A stretch of DNA of 64,000 bases from contig OZ022257.1 in NCBI GenBank assembly GCA_963978905.1, positions 45,952,203-46,016,202 of the forward strand, read 5' to 3'. Every line of letters begins with the position of its first letter. Position 1 is the stretch's first letter. A program made the position numbers and the translations under genes. The notes under the pieces are model-generated. The model searched no databases. It had not been told where the DNA came from and saw nothing but the letters and a program-made list of their open reading frames with translations. The stretch comes from Trichostrongylus colubriformis. Its lineage: Eukaryota; Nematoda; Chromadorea; Rhabditida; Trichostrongylidae. Positions 21,506 to 33,500 of the stretch are shown one piece after another.

Positions 21506-24500
21506 GTTGCAATTTGTTTGTTGCTATTGTGACTGTAAATATTAATGTTTATCAATACTTATATTAATATTACATATAGTAGACCGGTAACCGGTACAGT
21601 GATAAACTCCTCGTTCCTAAACACTCGAATAACCGCATTCACTCTCTTGAAACTATGTGAGTTTCGTTATACATATTTCTTCATTGTTCAAGTAAAGTAG
21701 TTTAACTTTTTGTCTCGTTATGTCAGAGTACATCAAACTCTCCTCCATTCCCTACAAATTGCAATTTCGCCAAATTCTGATTATGGGTGCAAATACACAA
21801 AGCAGCTTGAAATAGGCAGTGGGGAAACTTGGAGAAAAACCTGGAATCGCATTGAGGCAGGCGAGAAGGAAAGACGATGTCATCGTTGTGAATTCAGTGG
21901 ATGCGGCAGGGTTTCGTAGCACAGCTCACTCAATTCTTCAGCGCCCTTTGTGAGACAAAAGGGGGGGGGGGGGAGGCGGGGGAGGGGCGGAGGTGGGGCG
22001 GGGTGCGTTACGGTGGGGAAGGATATGCTCTTCCCTAATAGCCAATCCTAGGTTCGTGATCTGCAGTTTGCGATGCATCTCGTCGAGAACCATATAAATT
22101 TTCAGTCGTTGGGATTGTCGTGGAACTAGTTTGGTTGGGATCCCTGAAGCTCTGGTAGATTAGAAAATTAGAGCAGCCATAGACCACCATATCGCCATGC
22201 TGAAAAGGTTGACTGCCACGGGTTTGACCTTTGCCCAGTCACTGCACAGATCCTTGTCCATTGGCCTACAGAATCCGGTCCTTGATGCGATCAAGAAATG
22301 ATGTGCTTGTGAGCCGGGGAAGAAGGATGTACGTAAAATGGTGCATTTTTCGTTTGTCCATTTTGTTTGAAAGCGTACTTCGCAATAATTAGATGGGTCG
22401 ACTGACCTTCTTGGAACCGTGGATCCTTGTGTAATTGATCAGGATGCACGTTTTTTGCGTCGCTTAGGAGCGCTATCACGGCGCTACACCTGTTCGAACT
22501 CACTCCGATGCCACCCATTTTGCTCAGTTGACCAATAAGGGAGCTCAAGTGGATGATGTCAGAGTTGGTTCGAGCAGGTGTAGCGCCGCGATAGCGCACC
22601 GAGGCGATGCGAAAAAGGAAAGGAACAGCCTGACTACGTGCTTACCCAAGGATCTACTTTTCCATGATGGTAAGTGACCCGTCTGATTATCGCAAATGTG
22701 CCTTTAAGAATAGGCATTAGAGAAATACAAAATTCATTTTATGATACAAACGTATCATGTTTGAATGGAGCGAGAAGCGGGTTTCTATAATATGTAGGCA
22801 ACCTTGGTTAAGAACCAAAAAAATTACTCAGGAATTGGTACAGTCAAAACCGCAAGAGTTTTCCAACCCACCTAATATATTATTATGATATTATTTATTT
22901 AGTTAATTATTTATTTAATTGTTTATTTATTTATTTATCTATTTATTTATTTATTTATTTATTATAACGACCTTTGTAATTACGTATCACGACAGCATTA
23001 ATAATATTAATGGTAATCATTGATTAACTAATTCTAAGTCTTATTGAATGCTATATTGCGTTATTTGCTCACTTACGAGCAAAACGTGGTGTACCGCGCA
23101 GCGTGTCTGGGGTCGGGTTTGTCTTTTTGTTAGTATTTTCCATTTATTGGGAGAAAGAAGGGAAGGCGGTTGCAGTGCTGGAAGGCTCATCTAGTCCAGT
23201 TAGCTACTATGACAATGAGAAGATTCTGAGCCACTGATGAATGTTGATACGCGAATTGCAAGGCCATTTCATGGACAATGCTCTCCTCTCCTTACCTCGT
23301 TGCCAGTGATATCTTTCAGACGATGTGGGCATTTTTTGACACTTATTGTAAGTTCAACACCGAGGATGTGAATGCGTAACTGAAACACATGATAAACAGA
23401 ACAAGCTTGAGGCGTCGCGTGAAGATCCGGTACTGCACACAATGATGCTGCCCGGACACTTTTATAGCCACTAGAGCCCCTTAAAAACTGTGTTAGGGAT
23501 AACGTAGTGAATGGAGAGTCCCTAAGGTCACTAATTCACATGAAAACGAGTGGTCTAGGAAGACTATCTGCCGCGAAATTCCCAGCTGGGAGCGAGCATT
23601 AGAGCAGTTAAGAGCTGTAGCCTAATTTAATCGGGCCTGCCCTTCAAGGTGGACCTTTTCAAACATGCTTGACGTGTGGGGGTAATAGGGTAATGGTAAA
23701 GTGATGCTGATTCTATGATATAACTGCCGTATCAATTGGAATTATTCGGTGGTCGACGTGGTGAAGGCATCCACGAGCCAGTACCAAATGTATAAATAAC
23801 TTGCACCACCGAATTTATCTCTGCCACTTTTCGAGGCGTCATGACTTGTTCACCGAGAAATTGTTAGTGCGCGGTATGTATTTGTAGAGCACACATGCTG
23901 TCTGACCTAACGCAGAAAACCAAGAGGCAATCACACCGCGATTTGTCTAGCAACTGGATTCAGATATCACTTCATTTTAATCCTTCCATGAATTCTGCTT
24001 TTTGCCGTAATATGTATAGTAATATATTTCCACTCAAAATGGCCTGTCGATTATCATGCAGGCCCTTTGCGCGGAACAGAATTTCAGTCCTCCTTTTTGT
24101 TTTTTTTTCTATTTCAAGACATATCTTCGTCTTGAAGACTTCATAACCTAATTATTTTAGATTCGCCGACGGCTCCTCCTGCGGGACCAACGACTACAGA
24201 ACCACACGTAGTACCGACGACTTCAGCACCGCATGAAAAACCGACGACTACGGTACCGCATGTGAAACCAACGACTACAGTAGCGCATGCGAAACCGACG
24301 ACTACAGTACCGTATGCGCAATCGACATCAGCCACAACTACAAAGAAAACATCAACAGCCACTACTCCAACCAGAGCCACTAGAGTGAGCACATCTACTA
24401 CGGTGCCACCAAATACTGTACAAAGCAGCACCACAATAGTACCTCGCTTGACAACGACTTCCACAGCCCCTGTGCCGACGTCTACGAGTACAGTTTCAAA

Positions 24501-27500
24501 CGCCTTGTCCTCCACTCCGACAGTTCCAAGTGCCACCACGACAGGCACGTCCACACCCTTAGCACCTACGTCGACTATCACAGGTCCAACGTCAACAGCC
24601 ACCATCCCAACCATTACCACGACACTCGGTACGTCTACATCTACGTCTACTACCACGACGATCAGTCCAACAACCACACTACATTCATCAACAACAATCG
24701 GACCGCCCACTACCATCACAACGACCTCTTCATCACCGACGCTGTCCACGTCTACTACCGTTGTACCAACTTCGACATCCACACCACTTGCATCGACGAC
24801 CACAGTGCCAACTACCATCACCACGGTAGGTACGACCACAGCTTCGACGCCTACATCAACTACCACGGCTCCAACATCAACAATTACCATCCCAACCAGT
24901 ACTACAAGGACGCCAAGTTACACAACCACATTACCCTCGTCAACATCTACCGCGCCAACCACTACCACCACAATGCCTTCTTCAACATTAACTTCATCGA
25001 CAACCATCATGCCTACCAGTACCACCACGGCAGGCGCGCCTACGACCTCGGCACCTACGTCGTCTACCATAGTTTCGGCATCAACAACAACCATCCCAAC
25101 CAGTACCACAACGACGCCAAGTTCGACAACCACATTACCCTCGTCAGCAACTACCGCGCCAACCACTACCACCACAGTGCCTTCTTCAACATTAACTTCA
25201 TCGACAACCACCATGCCTACCAGTACCACCTCGGTAGGCGTGCCTACGACCTTGGCACCTACGTCGTCTACCACAGTCTCGGCATCAACAACAACCATCC
25301 CTATCAGTACTAAGACGACGCCAAGTTCGACAACCACATTACCCTCGTCAGCAACTACCGCGCCAACCACTACCACCACATTGCCTTTTTCATCAACGAC
25401 TGTGTCCACATCCACTACCACGGTACCAACTTTGACATCCACATCACCTTCATCGACGACCGCCATGCCGATCAGCACTACCATTGCAAGCACTTCACCG
25501 GTGCCTCCCTCCACTACCACGATGCCAACCTCAGTTATAACCTCCACTTCATCTCCTTCTGTGTCTACTAACACCACATCCTCACCTTCTCCAACAACTA
25601 CATCACCTTCATGGATTACCACCGCGTCAACCAATGCCTCAGTAGGTACGTCATCAACATCCGTGCCCACATCTACCACCACAATGTCAACTTTGACATC
25701 TACAGTATCTTTGACGACTGCTGTGTCTACTGGTATCACCACTGTGAGCACTTCATCAATAACGGTGCCAACGTCGACAACCACTATATCCACCAGTTCC
25801 ACAACGCAGGGCTCATCGACAGCCACTTCTGCCACCACGATGCTACTTCCTACGACCACTGCATCAACCAGTACTTCGTCTATAGGCTCTTCAACAAGTG
25901 CACAGCCTACTTCCACCACCACCGCACCAACATCGACGTCCACATTACCTTCGACAGTCTTCACTACACTGACCAGTTCCACGACACAGGTTCCTTCGAC
26001 AGTCACTTCCACCACTGCACTGCTCAGTTCGACCATATTACCGGCTCTGACAACCATGCCTTTTAACACCACCACTGTGGTTGCATCGACGACTGCAGGG
26101 TCCACGTCCACCGCTGTGCCGTCAACGACTACTACAACCGCTTCTACGACAACACTCTCATCAAGCACGAGTAACCCACCTATCACTGCAACAAGTACTG
26201 TGTTCATATCTACGACCACTTCATCACAAAGCGCTACCACATCTCAGATTTCGACGTCAACTACTTCGACTGTGAGTTCGACGACGCAGTCTAGTACGAC
26301 AGGTACATTTTGATAGTACTGATACACACGATAACTAGACTAGTCGACTGACGTTAAGCAGTTCTTTGGATAAATATCCATGATGCAACCACGGTATGCC
26401 CTCACAACGTTACACCCGCTTGAACTCACTTTTACCAATGTTTTTTTGGCTTAGCCTTAAAAATATGAATCCGGCTAAGATACAGCACCACGAAGTCCCG
26501 GGTGGGCGGGTCCTCCGAGCAAGTGTGCACCCTGTCTTCCGCCGCGGTCGGAAACGCACTGTAGGAACAGAAAGTAACGTTAGCAGTCCCACTCTCCGTT
26601 CCCAACCGCGGCGGACGACGGGACGAGGCTTCTACTCGGAGATGCCGCCCACCCGGCCAAGAATTTGGGGAGCTGTATCGTAGCCAAATCCTCACTTTTT
26701 TGCGTGAAACTTTGCATGTGGCCCTTATGAGGCAAATGCAACATAAATATGAGGGTAACAAAGTAATTACTCTTCTCCGTGGAAGGTTCCTTTAAAAAGA
26801 ACTCGGCAACATACAGCAAAGATTAGCATGGTGACGTTATTCAGTGTCTTGTAGGTTTGTAGGCTATGGATAGGTGGCAGGTCCACCGGCACGGTCTTGT
26901 CTTTTCTTGGACGGCGAGACCCGTTGGGCCCGATAGCCTGAACAGGAGAGAAATATAGAGAAGTCAATAATCAAACAAGGGTAAACGGCTTCTTTTCTCT
27001 CCCAGATGTAGTATTTGAACCTACAGCGAATGGCGGTACAAATCCTGACACAGGTGACTATAAGAGCGCCTCCTTTACCATTGAAAGCTTATTGTGCGTG
27101 TACTGGAGTTGTCAGTTGTAGGTATCAGAGGCACTTGGCTGCATCCGGGTGACGGTTGGGACACAAGGATTTTGACCTTTGCTTCCGACCATGTGATGGC
27201 CCGCGGTATTTTTTTTAAGTATTTTGTCACGGCAGCATCACCCAATCATGGACACTTTGGAATAGGCCTATACGAAGGATAGGATTCACATGATCAAATT
27301 GTCTGGCAAGCCATGTCACAAAGTCAAAGGCGGCAGGCTGTCACAGGGTTGCAGGCCTAGGTCAAAAACGGTGTGTCCCAACCTACACTCGGCTACATCC
27401 TCATAATAATGGCTGCAGAGTCATGACAGCATTTTTGAAATATTGAAATTGAATCAGAAATTACAAACGATTGGAATCCAGATAACTTGTATATTTGTGT

Positions 27501-30500
27501 AATCCCACACTATTGCAGTGACACCCATGAAGAACCGCATCTGCCTTTTTGTGGGGGACATGTATAACTTCGACATAAATCAAACAGCATATGATCAGGT
27601 GAAGCAAATGGAACTTTATTCATATTTGTGCAGATTTGACGAATGAGTATATGTCTTACTCATACTGTTTCGAAAAAGAAGGTTTCTGCAATACAAAACA
27701 AGAACTTCTTCCATGAAAGCACCAGCAGGCTTGGCAAATTCCCACCTTACTATTAGATTGAGTCGATATGACTCGGACAAATGGTAATGATGACTTCTAG
27801 AGATCATAACTCAGCAACGAGTGAACGAAAACGGACGCGCGAGGTACCGTTGTAATGAGCATAAAAAGCTCTTCAAAATTTAGTCAAACATAAACTTCAG
27901 ACTAGTCCCATTCCGCCACCATGCTGCACGATTTCAAGCCGTCCGGAGACCACATGCGCAACGTCATACTCCTTCTGTCGCTATCTGGTCAGGAGCCCGC
28001 GGCTATCGACAGACGCCTGAAGGAATTTACAAGGAGCATGCCCCCGCCAGAAGTACAGTGTACTAATGGCATTCGAAGTTTGCATCGAGCGACTATTCCA
28101 TCAAAGACGATGACCGCATTTGGTGGAGCGTACACGGCGTAGAGTACTGGAAGCTGCTCGATGAAGGTACAAGCGTATCCCCCGACGTCTACATTCATTA
28201 GTTACGAGAGTTGAAGGCGAATGTCCAAAATTCGCAACGGTGGCCGTCACATGTCTACTCCCACTACGACAGCGCTAGACCGCACATTACAAGATCGACC
28301 AAGGCCGAGCTGCTGTCGTACAGTTGCACCGTGCTTCCACACCCATCTACTCCCCAGACCTGGCCCCCTCGAATTTCTACCTTTTCTCCCACCTTCAACG
28401 CCACTTGGACGGCCAAGACTTCAAAACTCGCGACGACGTCAAGAGCACTCGAGAACTCCTTCGAAGCCAAGCCCCCGGCCTTCTGAAGCAAAGGCATCCA
28501 CGATCTGCTTAACCGATAGCAGAAGGTCATCGATAAAGATGGAGCATACTACAAGTGAATCCCAGTTATCGTTAAAAAGTTGTACGATGAAAATAAAATT
28601 TGTCAATTTGTCCGATTCATATCGACTCAACCTAATATGTAAAATTTGCTTTCATCGCGCATCAGACCAGACCACTTGCCTTTCCACGTTCCTTAGATGT
28701 GTTAAGAGTTTCTCTTTCCAATTGTACGCTTTTTATGGAATTCCAGGAGGTTTTTGAATTAATTAATAGTCTAGTCAAGCGGCAAGGCATGTGAATTTAA
28801 ACGTGAACTCAGTATCGGGAGAAAACACTGCAGCGAATGAATCGGTTGGTCCGTGTCTTTCAAAGCTCCGGAACGGGAATCAGTCGCTTGAAGCTGCGGA
28901 TCAAAGTGCTATAAAGAAAAAAAAAGGTTCCTGCAGTATAGCACAAGTACTCCTTCCATAAAAGCACCACCAAGCTTGGCATACATTGCCCCCACTTCGC
29001 ATCAGAACTCCGTTATGGCGGATCAACGTGCTATAATGAAGGCAGGATGAAGTGTTCCACGTCCATCTGTTAGAAAGGTGGTTAGAAGTTTTGGTTATCT
29101 CCGCACAGGCTGTTGTCCTCTCCATGAGTGCTAGCTCTATCAAAACATGGGAAATGGGAGTCGTAAAACTTCATGTGTCAATTATTCGCGACTGCGCATA
29201 CTCTTTTAGCAATCAGACGGATTGCAAACCAAAGCTCTCCTTCATTCTTCATACACGCCATGCCTGTAGCCAACCAACTCTTGTTTTTAGAAACTCTCCC
29301 CAGCTCGTTGAAGATCAGAATGTTCACCAAGCATAATAACATGGACCCCTCTTTTGAAAAATGCGCACACTTCTAATCACTAAGGACTCACCGTAATTGA
29401 GTATGCAAGCAGATATCGTATTAAAATGTGGCGAACCGAATGGGAGATATTTTGTGTGAAAAGGTGCAACTCGAGCCAGGTCATTATTTCTTGAAGACGA
29501 GTTTGTCAATCCGCTTCAATTATTTTTACGACCCAAACCAGTTACTACTACGCTACCGTGAGACATTGCCGGTAAGCATCTGCGCTCCAGAATTTCTTTT
29601 GGATAGCTCTCTCGCCTTTTCCTTAGTGAACTATCCGAGAAAGATTGTGAAAATTACAGAAGTTCAAATCATCGAGTTTTCAATGTAATAATTTTTCAGG
29701 AGAAAAACTTTATCGACAGTACTAGCAAGAGTATTTTTGGATTGACCACTCAGTTTAGTGCAGGACTATCAGTATATGGATACGTTGATGAACCTTTTCC
29801 TAATGATGGATTGAACAAAATGAAAACATCATATCAACAATTTAGCGGCCTGTTAACTGGAAAGATGATCATTAGCGATGACGACTACGATTTAACAACA
29901 AAAGAGTGAGTTTTAAGCAGCTTACTAATTCGCGACAAATTTTTGGCTGAAAGTGTTCGTCTCCCCCTTTTTTTTCCGAACTGTGTAACACACAAAATAC
30001 TCTGGGCACTATTAAATGGTGAAGATGAAAAGGAGCTATGAGAAAGGCCGAAACATACATTCTAACCTGTGAGGAGGCATTAATTGCATATCTAAAATGC
30101 AGTTCGGTGCTGGAAGTCAGATAACAACATTTCGATAGTGTAATAAATATGAAGACTGCACGGAAAGCATGGGAGCGGGTTCGGTTGCATTGAAGGTTGC
30201 CCATATCTCAACCCCTTGTCGTGTCATCCGCATTGCTGACCACGACGAAAATTAGCAGTTGTCAAAAAACTCAAAAATCAATAGATTTTTTCAGCGCCAT
30301 CGATAGGCTGAATAGCAGTCCTCGAATGAATGAAGTCAACTGCGTCATATTCTTTTCGGCGCAGTAAGTTCTGTATATTCTTCAAATTTCGAAATCGGCT
30401 GAAATTAGGAAAACAAAAGGTTCCTTTACAGGCGTGATACGACTGCTTTACCATCGCTGCTTCCAACACGCCTCGATGCAAGAATTGTTGCGGTTGGCTT

Positions 30501-33500
30501 TGACGGTACGTTGCGGGTGTCGTGATTTCTCTATAATTACACTATATAAATTAATTTCAGCGACCGACTTGACAGGAATCGTTAAGGAAAATGGGGTCGC
30601 AATTAGCGTTCCTTATGACTACACTTCACAAGACGTTCAAAATGTCGTCAATGCTGTTTTGATGTCTACAGTATCTTCGACGACCACATTACCTTCAACA
30701 GTCATCACTACACTTACCAGTTCCACGACACAGGGTTCTTCGACAGTCACTTCCACGACAGCGATGCCCAGCTCGACCACATCACCAATGCCCAGTAGCA
30801 CCATCACTGAGGTTGCATCGACGACTGCAGAGTCCACGTCCACCACCGCTATGCCGTCAACGACTACTACACCCCCTTCCACGACAACGGTCCCAACGAG
30901 TACGAGCACCCCATCTACCACTACAACAAGTACTGCGCTCACATCCACGACCACCTCATCACAAAGCACCACCACATCCCAAATTTCGACGTCAACTACT
31001 TCCACTGTGAGCTCGACGACGCAGTCTACTACAACAGGTGCCTTTTAAGAGCAATGATACACGCTAAAATTGGACTGGTCGATTACCTCTTAGGTTCAGA
31101 AGTTCTTTCGGTAGTTATCCATGATGCAGCCACGGCATGCCCTCGGCGCTATACCCGCTTGACCCCACTTTTTCAGATTCTCTTTTGGTTTAGCCGACCA
31201 ACACAGCTGCTCAAATGGGTGCGATCAGGAGGATTCGAGCAAATATAGTAGCGTGATGCATCAAAGGAGCTATAAAGATAATTGCCTGCGAATCTACAGC
31301 TCCAAGGAGCTAGAGTAGCGCTCGAAAGTCTTAGGCCAAAACTTTTTTGTCATAACTCTTTTTCTACTTGACCAAATTTGACAAAATTTTAATATTTGGT
31401 TCCTGAACCTACTGCCAACACTTCCTTCTACTTGAGTATCGCTTGACTCTTTTCATGGTTTTTTACAAGAATTTACTACCAGACCACCGAAAAAAAAGTA
31501 AAAGGCTTGGTCAAGAAAAACGGCTTTCTTTACAAAAACAAAATGAGCAAGCCTCAGAGAACATTAATATTCTAAAGAAAGACCACGACTTTTGATGACA
31601 GCAGCACATCGGGACGGCATAGCGATGGCACCCCAAAAACGAAAACTTTCATATAACCACGTAACCTAAACCGTTGAGCGCCAAAATAGTACATTAAAAA
31701 TGCAGTGTCTCCAAGTACAACATACTAAAATTTCACTCAGATCGGTCCAGTCGCAAAAAAGTTACAAGTAAAAAACCCAAAGGAAAGACCATTTCGCCGA
31801 AGACTTTTGAGCGCTACTGTATGTCGTCTCATCTGCTTATTGCGAGGTGTAGCTCAGAGCCTTCCTGATAGATTTCGGAACACCCCTCAAAATGCGAGTC
31901 TATGGTGTCGTATTTGTTTTGATTCAGTGGTAGATCCTCGTACAATTCGGAGTTCAAGTTCATTATTACACCGCATGAAGTATACACGAGTCAACCACTT
32001 AAAGAAATCATCCACGGAAAAATGATCTTTTATGGTACCCATATATTTATATCGTATTTGCCTAATGCGGGCCGCATGCAAAGTTTCACGCGAAAAAATG
32101 TGAACCCGGCTCAGATACAGCACCACTAGGTCTTGGCCGGTTGGGCGGAGCCTCCGAGCAAGTGTCCACCCCGTCGTCCGCAGCGGTAGGAGACGCATTG
32201 TAGGAAGAGAAAGTTACGTTAACAGTCCCACTCTCCGTTCACAACCGCAGTGGACGACGGGGCTTTTACCAGAAGGCCCCGCCCACCCGGCCAAGAATTT
32301 GGAAAGCTGTATCTTGACCGAATTCTCACTGTTTCGCGCATGCGGCTCTTATTACGCAAATGCAACATAAACGTTAGGGTAACAAAGAAATAAATTTTCA
32401 CTTGGACGATTCCTTTAAGGATAATTTAGCAACTTACAGCACAGATTAGCTTGCTGACGTTAGTCGGTGTCTTGTAGGTTTGCAGGCTGTGGATAGGTGG
32501 CAGATCACCCGGCATGGCCTTGTCTTGTCTTGGGCGGAAAGGCCGCTTGTTGGGCAGCAGAGAGATAGAGAAGTCAGTAACAATTAACCAATAGGTGAAC
32601 TGCCTCGGTCACCCCCAAATGCGGTATTTGTGCCTTCAGCGATTGGCGGTACAAATACTGACACAAGTGGCTATAAAAGCGCCTCTTTGACCATCGAAAG
32701 CTTATTGTACGTGTACTAGAGTTGTAATGTAGATATCAGCGGCACCTGGCTGCATCCTCGTAATCATGGTTGCAGAGACATGACAGCATTTTTGAATTTA
32801 TTAGAAATGAATCAGAAATTGGAAATAAATGGAAACTAAATAACTTATGTATTCATATAAGCCCACACTATTGCAGTGACACCTATGAAGAACCGTACCT
32901 GCCTCTTTGTGGGAGACATGTATAACTTCGACATGAATCAAACAGCATACGATCAGGTGAAGCAAATGGAACTTTGTTCATTTTTGCTGCAAGTTTTATC
33001 ATTGAGCATACGTCCTTCCCAAACTGTTTCGAAAGAGAAGGTTCCTGCAGTACAACGCAAGTACTCCTTCCATAAAAGAACCACCAGTCTTGCTTGGCAT
33101 GCATTGCCCCCACTTCGCATCAGAACTCCGTTTCGGCGGATAAACGTGTTTTAATGAAAGCAGCAAGATGCGATCCACATCCATCTGTTATGAGGGTTAC
33201 TAACAAATAAGGGTTTTGGTCTTTTCCGCTCGAATTTGTTGACAGCTCCATATGTGCTAGCTCCGTCGAAACATAAGAAATGAAAGCCGTGAAAATTTAT
33301 GTGTCAATTATGCGCGGCTGCACATACTCTTTCGATGATTAAACGGATCGGAAACTAGAGCTCTCCCTCTTTCACCATATGCGCCATGCTTATGGCTAAC
33401 TGACTCTTGTTTTTACAAGCATCTGCACAGCTCATTAATGAGCAGAGTGGCCAGGGAACATAATGACCGGGACCCCTCTTTTTAAAAATTCGCACAGTCT

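Larger units (their letters stand above)
21506..24160 (+). other. Intron 1 of the VWA/mucin gene
   Basis: This 2.65-kb intron holds a G-rich tract (21961-22005), an inverted repeat (22461-22605) and a TTTA microsatellite (about 22890-22966). No additional in-phase exon was recognised. Confidence 0.65.
26303..27518 (+). other. Intron 2, containing two MITEs
   Basis: This intron between the mucin exon and VWA-1 is homologous to intron 7 (31038-32876) over most of its length, apart from separate insertions. It carries foldback MITE copy 3 and the small TIR element 27147-27390. Confidence 0.7.
31038..32876 (+). other. Intron 7 with two MITEs
   Basis: Homologous to intron 2. It contains the Tc1-like MITE 31311-31821 (absent from intron 2) and foldback MITE copy 4 (present in both). 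Confidence 0.7.

Noticed and set aside
24141..26240. Long minus-strand frames rich in Val and Asp (249 and 440 codons) opposite the mucin exon
   Set aside because: They are the mirror of the Thr/Ser codons (ACN/TCN read in reverse as Val/Asp). The plus strand has splice-consistent borders and homologous exons; the minus strand has none.
26410..26761. Overlapping small frames on both strands
   Set aside because: They lie in a palindromic MITE; the reading frames mirror each other.
27055..27110. TATA box and separate promoter for VWA-1 (CTATAAGAGCGCC; also CTATAAAAGCGCC near 32673)
   Set aside because: The motif is conserved in both modules, but no in-frame start leads into the phase-1 VWA exons, whereas the mucin exons join them exactly. 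A secondary promoter is not excluded.
27921..28757. Several overlapping frames as a host gene
   Set aside because: They are fragments of a frameshifted mariner transposase bounded by inverted ends and TA sites.
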